In this document: positions 34,611 to 45,100 of the stretch, one piece after another | How the letters are laid out: each line of letters begins with the position of its first letter | Numbering within the stretch: position 1 is the stretch's first letter | Origin: Lutraria lutraria | Taxonomy: Eukaryota; Mollusca; Bivalvia; Venerida; Mactridae | Length of the DNA: 64,000 nucleotides | Assembly: GCA_964023205.1 (NCBI GenBank) | Contig: OZ026835.1 | Coordinates: 40,769,083 to 40,833,082 of the forward strand | Direction: 5' to 3' | Made by a program: the position numbers and the translations under genes | Notes under the pieces: generated by a model | Databases searched by the model: none | What the model was told of the DNA's origin: nothing | Seen by the model: only the letters and a program-made list of their open reading frames with translations

Positions 34611-35920
34611 AGCTCACATGTCACAAAGTGACAAAGTGAGCTATTAGGATCACTCTCCGTCCGGCATCCGGCGTCGTGCGGTGTGCGTCGTCAAACTTTA
34701 TGTTGTGACCACACTAGGGGCCACATTTTTAGCTCAATTTTAGCAAAACTGGGTCAGAACGTTAATATCAACAAAATCTCGGACGAGTTCGATATTGGGC
34801 CATTTTGGGTAAAAAACTAGGTCACCAGGGCCAAATAAGGGAAAACCTTGTGAACACTTTAGAAATCACTGTTTTGACTGGATCTTCATGAAACTTTGTC
34901 AAAATGTTTATTTTAATAATATGTAGGTCAAGTTTGATAATGGGTCATTTCCGGTGAAAAACTAGGTCACTAGGGCAAATTGCTGGAAAACCTTGTGAAC
35001 ACTCTAGAAGTCACCGTTTTGATTGTATGATCATGAAACCTTGTCAGAATGTTTGTCTTCATAATATCTTAGACGAGTTCGAACATGAGTCATCTTGGGT
35101 CAAAAACTAGGTCGCTAGGTCAAATCTTATGAAAAACCATGTTAACACTGTAGATTTCACAGTTATTATTGGATCTTCACCAAACTTTGTCAAATCGTTT
35201 GTTTTAATTATATAACGGTCAGGTATAAATATGGGTCATCTGGGGTCAATAACTAGGTCACCAGGTCAAATCTTAGGAAAACTTTATTAACACTGTAAAT
35301 GTCACAGTTTTAATTGGATCTTCACCAAACCTTGCCAGAATGTTTGCCTCAATGATATGTGGGTCAAGGTTGAACATGGGTCAGCCGGGGTCAAAAACTG
35401 GGTCACCAGGTCAAATCTTAGGTAAAAATCTTGTAAAAGCTCTAAATGTCATGGTTTTAATTGGATCTTGGCCAAACCTTGTCAGATTGTTTGTCTTAAT
35501 GATATTAAGGACAAGTTCAAATATGGGTCACCTAGGGTCAAAAACCAGGTCACAAGGTCAAATCTTAGGAAAACCTTATTAACACTGTAGATGTCAAATT
35601 TTGATCGTATCTTCACCAAACCTAGTCAGAATGTTTGTCTTAATAATATGTAAGACAAATTCGAACATAGGTCGTCTGGGGTCAAAAACTAGGTCACGAG
35701 GTCAAATGTTAGGAAAACCTTGTCTATGCTGTAGTTTTCATGGTTTTGATTGGATCTTCACCAAATTTTGTCAGAATGTTTGTCTTATTTATATGTAGGA
35801 CAAGTTCTAACATGGGTCATCTGGGGTCAAAAACTAGGTCACCGGTTCAAAACTATGTGACTTAATGAGTGAACAGTGATTGTCATGTGAGCGATATAGG
35901 GCCATCTTGGCCCTCTTGTT
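34611..35920 (+). mobile_element. minisatellite-cored element type III, full length
   Basis: Starts AGCTCACATGTCACAAAGTG (hairpin with CAAAGTGAGCT) and ends GTGAGCGATATAGGGCC, then ATCTTGGCCCTCTTGTT. The core is about eight units of about 145 bp with AAAAACTAGGTCACCAGG, TGGATCTTCACCAAAC and TTGTCAGAATGTTTGTCTT. It has the same terminal logic as types I and II but a different core. Frames at 35340-35798 read through the units and are not genes. Confidence 0.85.
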
Positions 35921-36090
35921 ATATTTTCCAAGATTATTTGCTGAGTAGAAATATTTCATACTGTAGAAAAATTTATAATCACTGAAATGTAATAACAGGC
36001 TTTTTGTATTGGTTATAAAATGGCTATAGAAAAAAAGAAATATTGATGATTAATGCTATGATAGTTACTGCAGACAGTTGCGTGTTTATG

Positions 36091-36400
36091 ATTTATCTGT
36101 TGTTTAATGGCCCATTCCACAGGGAAGGGGGGAGAAGATACAGGAAAACTGGGAATTTATATTTCGACTCTTTTGGAATAGTTTTTCTTGGTACTTTATT
36201 GTGCCTAATATAAAGCACCGATACACACCTCACACGTTATCCTGTGGTTTTCTAAACAGCACTGGGCTTGGTAGTTGGGATGGGAACACTGAAACAATGT
36301 CTCTGAAATATCAGAAGGCAGAGCTGAGATACAAACCTACAACCTTTTGTTTTTTTGGTTGTCCAGCGTGATACCACTAGACCAGTGATCCACCCTAGAC
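36091..36400 (-). mobile_element. SINE-A copy, minus strand, best tRNA head
   Basis: The reverse complement starts TGGTCTAGTGGTATCACGC (A box), then a poly-A stretch, GGTTGTAGGTTTGTATC (B-box region), then AGTGCTGTTTAGAAAACC, GTGTATCGGTGCTTTATA and CCCAGTTTTCCTGTATC. This head is the clearest evidence for a tRNA-derived promoter in the family. Confidence 0.82.
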
Positions 36401-36914
36401 ATTCGAGGGACATTGATTCTTCAGTCAACACTTTTTTGTTTCAAAAGACTTCAAATCACTCTATGTCTGTAGGATGAAATTTATGTCCTTTGAGAAAGTA
36501 TTATAAATCTCTTGTAATATTGTATGGGGATTATAAATGAATGTTATGAGATTTCCATAGTAATTTGATATCTTAATTGTGGCTCCCTTCTACTACAGAC
36601 TTAAGGGTCTGAGTGGAAAATTAAGCAGATTGAATGAATGATATCCGTTGTATATTTTTGTTAAAAGCTTATTCAGATTTTTGTCTTCAGTTCTTGATTT
36701 CTTGTTGAGACTGTTACAACATTGCTTTTACATTTGTCTTTCCCTTAAAAAGAAGTTGTTTTTTGCTGTTTTGTGAAAATTGCATATATTTAGAGATTTT
36801 GTGGTAAATATTACAGTTGTAGTATCACTGAACAGTCTTAAGGCTTAAAAAATGTGATCAAAACATTTGATGAAAAAAAAATTGCTTTAAAATATAGTAC
36901 AAATACCCCTGTCA

Positions 36915-37095
36915 AATAATTGTTTATTATACTTCATGAACTATTCATGAATACAAGAAAAGTTCAAGAAATATTCATGATTTCATGAATCCCTTTTGAA
37001 GGGTTCCTTCGAATAGAATTCATAAACATGAAAACATGAAATTTTCTTGAACCATTCTTGCATAATCCATGAAATGTTCATGAAGTTTGACTAAC
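36915..37095. repeat. two CATGAA repeats head to head
   Basis: A forward copy (TACTTCATGAACTATTCATG..CATGATTTCATGAATCCC) is followed directly by a reverse copy (GAATTCATAAACATGAAAAC..CCATGAAATGTTCATGAAG). Together they form an imperfect palindrome of about 180 bp. Confidence 0.75.
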
Positions 37096-37986
37096 TGTTT
37101 AACATTGAGAGAGAGGGGGGGGGGGGGCTTAAATTTTCTTGCTTACTGGTACGTTTTACTGAAAAATGCCAAGCAGTAGATTTTTTTCGTCTGCATTCTG
37201 ATTACCGGTACTCCCATTAGGAGACAACTACATGATACATGGATAGAACCAGTCTTTAATAGTCCTGGAATCAATACAATTCTTAACACAATGATTTGGT
37301 TGTTAAATTACCCATAGAATCAATACGAAGATAAAGTCTGTGAATATCAGTGACAGTGATGCCAAATTTATTTCCTTATTGAGTGAACAATCTACAGACC
37401 CAGAAATATGTTTATGACTCTGTACTAAAGGGATGCTGTAACTGTTTTCTATGTGTGTGTGTGTGTGTGTGTCTGTCGTTATGATGTATTGGGATAATAT
37501 GACCAAGATTATCTGGTAGGTTGTTAACAGCCATATACTGACACTGAGGTTATGTTTGGGAGATAAGTTCTGTGGATATTGGTGTAAAGATGTTTCAGAC
37601 TGACAAATATGGATATATTGCTATTTAAAGTCGTGTTAGTAAAAATGTGTCTTGAGGAAAAGTGATGAGCGTTTGATATTGTGAAAGATTATTTTTTTTC
37701 TTAGAAAGATTCTGTATTTTTGTCCTTTTTATACAGTTAAAAAAATGTCAAGAGCTTTTTATCTGAGTTTTTTTTTGTTAATCACGCCAGTACACTGGAA
37801 AATAATTATGGAAAATAATTAATTGACTGACTTAAAAGCACATCTTGATCAAACTATGCATATTTGTTTGAATTTGTTGCCATGGCAATTTAATTAGAAG
37901 TTGTTTTAAATCTCTGCTGGAATCACTCGATTTATGTGTATTTGATTGTTACAACATGAGAAAGCAGTATTTACTTGTTTCATTTT
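37096..37986. other. no recognised gene
   Basis: AT-rich sequence with only the simple repeats noted at 37115 and 37448. Confidence 0.45.
37448..37473. repeat. (GT)n microsatellite
   Basis: About 11 GT dinucleotides. The nearby poly-G run at 37115-37127 is another simple repeat. The 37303-37506 minus frame includes this tract and is not coding. Confidence 0.95.
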
Positions 37987-38262
37987 GTTATAGCTAAATG
38001 TTTTAAGACAATAAAATGATTATGTCAGTTTCTATGGATAAATAATCAATTTTATTTACAAATTATATTATAATTGAATTAGAATACATTTAAAGTTCTC
38101 TAAATTTTGTATTGCTATGTATATATGTTATAGCTAAATGTTTTAAGACAATAAAATGATTATGTCAGTTTCTATGGATAAATAATCAATTTTATTTACA
38201 AATTATATTATAATTGAATTAGAATACATTTAAAGTTCTCTAAATTTTGTATTGCTATGTAT
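37987..38262. repeat. 140-bp perfect tandem duplication
   Basis: GTTATAGCTAAATGTTTTAA.. starts at 37987 and again at 38127. About 135 bp appear identical in the two copies. The absence of divergence means either a very recent duplication or an assembly/haplotype artefact. Confidence 0.93.
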
Positions 38263-38413
38263 GAATTTTTTGGTGCTTATACATTTGATGTCTCCTACAA
38301 TCATCATTTTTATAATGTAAATCCTAAATTAGCGTCAATTTGTTACATGTGTACTCCCCTTCTGCTAATTTGACAGAAACATTTTTTAAATTTGCTGATG
38401 CATTGTAATGGCA

Positions 38414-38508
38414 GTGTTACAGTGGCCACATCCATATAAAGGCCACCTGTCAATAAAGGCCACATTATGTCATTCCCAAGGATGGCCTTTGTTCACAGCT
38501 TTCACTGT
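38414..38508. mobile_element. MITE-1, internally deleted
   Basis: GTTACAGTGGCCACATCC, then AAAGGCCACCTGTCAATAAA and TTGTTCACAGCTTTCACTGTA. Its 95 bp lack the central part of the element. Confidence 0.75.
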
Positions 38509-39450
38509 ATTACAATAATTATGTAAATGCTGAGACCTATCATCTCATTTTCCTGTTGAACTCTGACCCTGAGATAATTAGTTTAAACTTCTTTTTTATC
38601 TCATTTCTTTCTTTCTTCAATGTACAAGAATTAACATAATTCATAATACCAGTATATATAAACAATAGCAGATTCAGTTTTGCCAATACAGGTACATGAA
38701 GAGTTTTAATGTATAACAAACAAAACAAAAAAAGCCACTAGTACAGGGAAGATAAGGCCTTAGGTAAATGTAATATTAATCAAAGTACTGAAAGTACTGT
38801 CGGACTTGATTTTTACCATACGAGACAAAAGAGAGAAATGTGTACCCACATCGTTCGAGCCCATACAAATGTTTTAACATTTAAAATTACGGACCGATTT
38901 TTCATTCATATTGTAATGCAGGTCATATGCATATAGGTAAATGACATAAGCTAGGGCTTTACTATAGTCCCTTTGCTAAAATTTTAAAATGAAAAAAGCC
39001 TGATATTGGAAAGTTTAATGATTAGCACATTAATTGAGGACAATTTAATTGCATTAAAAACTCTTTATTGTACAAAACTTGTAAACAACACTTCAGTAAC
39101 AGTAAATACAAGCATTGATTCTTCTGGTTTTAACACAACAGAACATCGTCGCATTGAACACATTCAGGGTCACTCAAATAAAAAAGGTCCTGACACAGTA
39201 GAGTAAGACCTATATGACCTATAGTTAACCCGATGTTGCATGAAATTCAGACGTGATTATGTAATTCTAAATAATCTGGCGTAAAAGGAACTCTTAAACA
39301 GTAAATTTTAAAAGCACGTATCCAGTAATTTACGTTCGTATTTAGCGACTCGAATTATTATTCTTAAGCCGCAGTTTTAACATTTAACCTTCGATAAATG
39401 AAACTCCCCACATCGGTTACGCTTTGCTACTAGCCACTGCGGGAAGTGAG

Positions 39451-39497
39451 TCTATAAATAGCGATTCCGTCATCAAAATAACACTAGTTGGTGTGAA
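39451..39497 (+). promoter_or_regulatory. TATA-containing block shared with element R copy 2
   Basis: CTATAAATAGCG at 39452, then GTCATCAA and TAACACTAGTTGGTGTGA. 40 of 45 positions match the reverse complement of 45047-45093. TATA-to-CACTAGT spacing of roughly 30 bp fits a core promoter with start site. Function is inferred, not shown. Confidence 0.5.
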
Positions 39498-39516
39498 TAT
39501 CCCGGAATACGATTAA

Positions 39517-39717
39517 ATGAGAATTCGCTTTGTAATATTAAGAAATGTTAGAAAGGCACAAAACACACACATCGATGGTAGATTGTTGCAAGTGCATGAA
39601 TACGTCCGTGGAGATTTTTCTGAAAGTTCTATCGAACGAAAACCGAAAGTAGAACTACTTTTACGGCAAGATATTTTATTGGACAGTGAATACGCGGTTT
39701 TAATTCTACGCATTTGA
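39517..39717 (+). CDS. small unrecognised ORF, 66 aa
   Basis: The ATG (39517) follows the TATA box at 39452 by about 65 bp and the frame ends at TGA (39715). The product would be 66 aa, begins MRIRFVILRNVRKAQ and is rich in Arg, Glu and Leu. I recognise no domain. It sits inside the candidate TIR element. Supporting points are the promoter-like block and the absence of low-complexity sequence. Against it, an opposite-strand frame of the same length is also open, so the openness may be accidental. Confidence 0.3.
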   Translation: MRIRFVILRNVRKAQNTHIDGRLLQVHEYVRGDFSESSIERKPKVELLLRQDILLDSEYAVLILRI

Positions 39718-40189
39718 ATATCTCATGTATCTACCGACAAGCACTTATTTAGATACATGACTCTTTCCATGTAGTTACAATAGAATGATTTGAAATATAT
39801 TTAGATCTGACACACTTAATTGGGGAAAGATTCCAGATACTTCTATATAAACATACCATTTAGTTGCGTACTATTTCCTTTATGTGGCATTCTTTTAACC
39901 AAGCTGTTATGGAGTCCAGCGACCAATATAAGTCTACGATTACAAAGGACTTGATTTTGATAAAAATCAAGTCCAATAAAAACTGTATTTCTTTGCAATA
40001 CTATTTTTAAGTGAAGAGTTTATTGTTCTTTGCACTAGTTTAAACTTCTGATTAGCTTTCTATCCAACTTTGTAGAAAATGTTATTTAGCTTTAAATTGC
40101 AGATGCTTTCACTACACTTCTATTTAAAGAATTTAGCAGCGGGGTGGCTCTTTGATTTCTAAATAAATACAAAACCCTGTTAAAGAGGT

Positions 40190-40275
40190 ATTCATAATTC
40201 ATGAACTATTCAAGAACAAGTAGTATCAAGAACAGTTCAAGAATAATTCATGTTTTCATGAATTCTATTCAAAGT
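40190..40275 (+). repeat. CATGAA dispersed repeat, copy
   Basis: ATTCATGAACTATTCAAGAA, AGAACAGTTCAAGAATAATT, CATGTTTTCATGAATTC. Confidence 0.7.
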
Positions 40276-40294
40276 GGAAAGGAGGCTTTCACTG

Positions 40295-40475
40295 TATGGG
40301 GACATATCAACTGTTACCATGCAATCGTGTGTGTGTCTGTGACTGAGTATTAAACCAGGTGCCAGTATCTAAGCTCATCACTGTATAATTAAGTGGTGTG
40401 AATTTTCAACTTATTTTTCTAAGGAAGACAAACATGTCAGTGAATAGATTGTTTTACACAATCATTGGAGAAGCA
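40295..40475. repeat. 180-bp direct repeat, copy a
   Basis: Blocks CAACTGTTACCATGCAATC, TATTAAACCAGGTGCCAG, AGTGGTGTGAATTTTCAAC and GAATAGATTGTTTTACAC recur in the same order at 41226-41405, about 0.93 kb downstream. The pair lies 0.7-1.8 kb before the FHL start exon. Confidence 0.9.
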
Positions 40476-40774
40476 GATGTAACAACATTTTGACGTTACC
40501 CCAACCTCTTTAGCAGAACACTTAAAAACTCATTCTCTACATTGCTTGTAATCAAGATCTTATTTTTTTTGGTAGGAGTTCAATTTTTCAGACTGTGCTG
40601 CAGACAGTCGGTTTTGTTTGTTTCTCTTGTTTGAATGGTTTGTACAGTTCTAATTAGGCATGTAATGTGATGGATTTCCTTCCATCAGACATCTATTGAT
40701 TGATAGCACCTACTTAAGCTATGCTGTGTGTCTATAAGTAACCAATTGGAAGCCTAGAATTTGCCGAGAACTCC

Positions 40775-40865
40775 TCTTCAAATGGAATTCATGAAAACAT
40801 TAATTTTTTGTTGTTATGTTCTTGAATACTTCATGAACAGTTCATGACATATACATAACTATTTG
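40775..40865 (-). repeat. CATGAA dispersed repeat, reverse copy
   Basis: GGAATTCATGAAAACATTAA, GTTCTTGAATACTTCATGAA, CAGTTCATGACATATAC. Confidence 0.68.
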
Positions 40866-41225
40866 ACAAGGGTAGTAACACCTGAAATAAACTCTTCATT
40901 TGTATAGAGAGTATAGCAATTCTGAGCTGAAGGTCATTAAACTGACCTTTGAGTCCCATCTAAAGATGCTAATTGGCTGCTTTTGAGTCGGCCAATCCTA
41001 AGGCTTTATTTTGAGAATTGTATTGAATTCAGAGTAGAATTTGGATATAGATAATTTTTCTAGAAATTTCTAATCTCTGCTCATTTGTAAATCTTTTGTT
41101 TGAATTTCAACTTTTTAAAGACTCAGTAAAGGTTTAAGTATTTGACATATGAAAGTCTTGTAAATCATATAATACAGAAGAACCTCTCTCTAATCAGAAC
41201 TTGTTAATGGACTGACAAAAATGTT

Positions 41226-41405
41226 TGAGGACATACCAACTGTTACCATGCAATCTTGTGTGTGTCTGAGACTTGAGTATTAAACCAGGTGCCAGAAGGC
41301 TCATCACTGTATAATTAATTAAGTGGTGTGAATTTTCAACTTATTTTTCTAAGGAAGACAAGCCTGACAGTGAATAGATTGTTTTACACAATCGCAGCAG
41401 AAGCA
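41226..41405. repeat. 180-bp direct repeat, copy b
   Basis: Second copy of the 40295 block, differing by small indels. It is flanked on both sides by TAATCAGAACTTGTT.. sequences (41199 and 41408) and by an inverted ACCTCTCT / AGAGAGGT pair (41172, 41453). It therefore seems to sit inside another small element. Confidence 0.88.
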
Positions 41406-41489
41406 GATTAATCAGAACTTGTTTTGACTAGCTGACAATAAATGTTTGGATAGAGAGGTTTTCGTGTCAGAAAGGTTCCACTCATGTTA

Positions 41490-41580
41490 AATAGTTATTC
41501 ATACTTCTTGAATAGTTCATGAAGTATGCAAGAATGGTTCAAGATATATTCAAGATTTCATGACTTTCTTTGGAAGGGAT
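41490..41580 (+). repeat. CATGAA dispersed repeat, copy
   Basis: ATAGTTATTCATACTTCTTG, AATAGTTCATGAAGTATGC, AAGATTTCATGACTTTC. Confidence 0.7.
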
Positions 41581-42099
41581 ATTTGATGATGTTGTTTAGC
41601 ATTAAATACAAAACATAAAAAAAAACAGCACAGGCTGATTTGTTCAATTAAAAGGAGGGTCCAGATTAGCAAGTTTTGGTTTAAGGAAGGTCTAACTGTA
41701 TATTATTTGTATACTAAAAGGCTATCAGGTATAAATCAAATCACTGCCAAATATTTACAAGTTATTGCAAAAACTTCATCTTGAAGGCCATGCACTCAAT
41801 GGATAATGAGATTATGACGCTGGATGTTCATGATGTTTCCCACTGGCAAATGTTCTGTCTGAACCAAACCTTCTAGATGAACGTGATTAAACCCAAAAAT
41901 TCTGTAACAGACTGCATATAGACTATAAGTTATGAACAGCCCATAAAATTAAAACTCTCATGTTAAGACACTGGTAATCCTATGGTTTGGAAGAATCCAC
42001 CTACCTAACACTCAAACACTTAAAATACTTGCATGATTATTGATACTGTCTGCAGATGTTCCAGTTGTGGAATTTCTTATCTCAATTTTATTGTTTCAG

Positions 42100-42124
42100 A
42101 GTAATGGACCCTTCTGATTCTCTG
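42100..42124 (+). CDS. FHL: FHL exon 1 (start codon exon)
   Basis: The acceptor TTTTATTGTTTCAG ends at 42099 and the donor GTATGT begins at 42125. The ATG at 42104 has G at -3 and G at +4, a fair initiation context. It encodes MDPSDSL and ends in phase 0 to meet exon 2, 147 bp on. The acceptor implies at least one non-coding 5' exon further upstream, which I could not locate. Confidence 0.62.
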
Positions 42125-45100
42125 GTATGTTAGATAGTTAACTTGAGATTTTTGGTATCTTTTGTGCAATTTCTAATACTTTGGGCTCAAAAGCAATCTT
42201 TTGCTCAATTAGTGGTATTAAGGAGATGATTTTTGGTTGTTTTTTTTATTTGATTTTTTCTCTATTTTCAGTTGATATTTTCGGCAGAGTATACTAAAGC
42301 AATGGATCAAAACTACCATAAAGATCACTTGGCTTGCAAAAACTGCGACAAGAAACTGATTGCTTGTCGTTACATCCTGAAGGAGGAGCATCCATACTGT
42401 ATCCCCTGTTACCAAGAACTTTTCGCACATAACTGCGAGGAATGCAAGAAACCTATTGGGCCTGATTACAAGGTGAGTGTATTGTTTTGAACTTATGGTA
42501 CGGTGCCCTGACCTTCAGATTTCTTCAGACTGCCGTGGCCCAGAGGTTGATGCATTGGACTTGTAACCTAGCAAATTCTAGTTGCGACATGTCATACCCT
42601 TCTATGAAAATTCGAAAAGAAATTGACTTTCCTTCATAATTATGTGGAGAAGCTGTCGTCTTCTTAATTTAGTACTGCTTAGAAGACTGTCCAGGTAAAT
42701 TGGTTAGGTGAACCTGCCGCTGTATTTAACTAGAATATCATAAGTGTTGAGTGTAAAATAAGTGTTGAGCTCCTTGAACAAATCTGATTTCTTCAGCCAC
42801 TCTAGTGTTTTCCATTTCATTTTTCATTGGATGATGACTGCTGTCTTAGCTGAACAGAGGATGATTAATCACATTTCATTCTGTTTGGCTTAAAGTTAAG
42901 GTTACTAAACTCAATAATAAAATGTATGGAAAGAAACTTGTAAGAACACAGATCAATTTTTTAGAGCTTAATTGAGATATCTGAATCCCAAGGTCACCTA
43001 TCAGTTATTTAGAGCTTAATTAGGATCACTAAATATCAAGGTCACAGATCAATCATTTAGAGCTTCATTAATTAACAAAATGTCAAGGTCAAAGATTAAT
43101 CTGTGTATTTGATTAAAATAAGGAAACCAAAATGATCAGGTAGCAATAATTCTAGGTCACTGGTCACTATGTTAAGGCTGAAATGGGAGAACCAGCAGTT
43201 TGTGAGGTGAAAAACAAAGTTGAACAACTTGTAAGCTGACAGTTCCATAGCATCTAGCCTTTGTTTGTTTGGTCTATTTTGAGTAAAACATGGTCACTGA
43301 TTTCAAACTACAGAGATCTGTCAGAATACATCAGACCTGAAAGCAGTGATCTATCAGAAGAGTTTGAATAGTAGATACTGTGTATTGTAATCCATTATGG
43401 TTTGATTAAGGTTCAATGCTTCAATATATTCTCATCAATCAGAGGTGACATTGAGTATAATAGATGTAACAGCTGATCTTATCAGTTTTGATATAAGACA
43501 TGGTCTTACAGATATAGGTTTTGCTTGGTTCTGATTGTAGTCTAGAAAATAACCAAAAGTGATATTTTGGTATTGTGTGATTTTATTAACCTTCAAAGTT
43601 GCGTAATTTCACGGTCAATCCAAGCATCTTTTTTTAGCTTCGATGTGATTTGATAACTTTCATAATTTATTCGATAATCTTCGTTAATCAGGTTGCTGAA
43701 TGTATGTGTATGACTTATGATATAACGAAGCTGTGAAATAAACAGAAACTATCGACTAGGGTATGAAAGCTAAAAATGAACACATTCAGTGATCCCTTTA
43801 TTATTCAAAATTGTGCTATACAATGATTGTTACTGTCTTATGTTGTCTTATTTCATTCTTTAAGCATATTAAGCAGGAACAGTTAACTAGTTTTGTGACT
43901 GAAAGCACAGTCAACTTACATTGCAGAAATCAATCTAAATGCTTGTTATTACATGCATTTGCACCAAGCGTTAAAATGTCTTTGTGTTCACCTTGGAAAT
44001 CTTGGAAGCTGGCATTGTTACACTTTGTATACTGTTACTTCAAAGGTAAAAACCGACTAAAATACCTGGTTAATAATCAGCATTAATGAAAAGCACTGTG
44101 TGTGTTTCTGCGGCTTTGTTTACCTAAGTCGGACAAAAAATGATGTTATACTGAATGCATAAATAATGTATTGTTCTTCTCAGCTCTATTTCCTACAATC
44201 TTGATAATATGTTTTTCTGTCTGTCTTGAAAGTTGAACGTGGCAGTAACCTTGACCTTGTCTGGATACAAATATGCTGAATTAATGTTCTATTTTATGTC
44301 TGCATTGTAGCATTGAATAATATTAATAATATTGAAAACAATCTACAGGCATGCAGATTTACAGAATACTCATCATAATGCGATACTTTGTTTAGATTTC
44401 CGTTTTTGTTCACAGTACATGTATATACAGGATTATAATGTTTTTAAATGGGAATTTCGAATAACTGATTTCTGGGCATAAATTTACTTATTTCTAGGAA
44501 GTTAATTAAACTTTAAAATGGAACAACTTAATGACTTAAATATGGATTTGTTATAATTTTCATTGGGTAGATAAGTAATTACATTGACTCATCTTGTATT
44601 AACTATTGGCCTGGCCTGGAAGATATAAAACTTGAGATTGTGTTCCGAGCTCAAGTCTTATATCTTTAGTTTTAATAATTCTAAGTTAATTATAAAATAT
44701 GATCAAACAATAGTGATATTATTGATACATTAGTCTGACAGTATAATTTATTTATCTGATAATGTACTTAAACAACATTATTCAGCTCTATCTTTTCAAC
44801 CATGATACTTTGAGAATGGCATTGAGATTTGAGCTCAGAGACTGTTCTCAAGTTTTACAATCTCGGGCCTGGTGTCTTATTGTACGGCGACAGGAGTTGC
44901 CGTACACTCTGGAATGCTTATTTTTAAGTGGCAATGCAAAATCGCAACTTCTTGCACCGAAGCAGATTACTGATAGTGCCCGAAATATCCGCAATGGTCA
45001 TCACGTGATATAAACAAAACAGAAATAGAGCGAGGTCACGTGTTACTCACACCAACTAGTGTTAGCTTGATGACGCCGTCGCTATTTATAGTCTAAGAAT

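Larger units (their letters stand above)
38802..39974 (+). mobile_element. candidate 1.17-kb TIR element with internal TATA promoter
   Basis: GGACTTGATTTTTACC at the left matches the reverse complement of the right end (GGACTTGATTTTTATC, ending 39974) at 15 of 16 positions. The right end is itself a perfect hairpin (39947-39974, 12-bp stem, loop GATA). The interior is less AT-rich and richer in CpG than its surroundings. It contains a TATA block (39451-39497), a 66-codon ORF (39517-39717) and a 9-bp hairpin CATGTATCT..AGATACATG after it. No target duplication is obvious, so boundaries are tentative. Confidence 0.5.
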
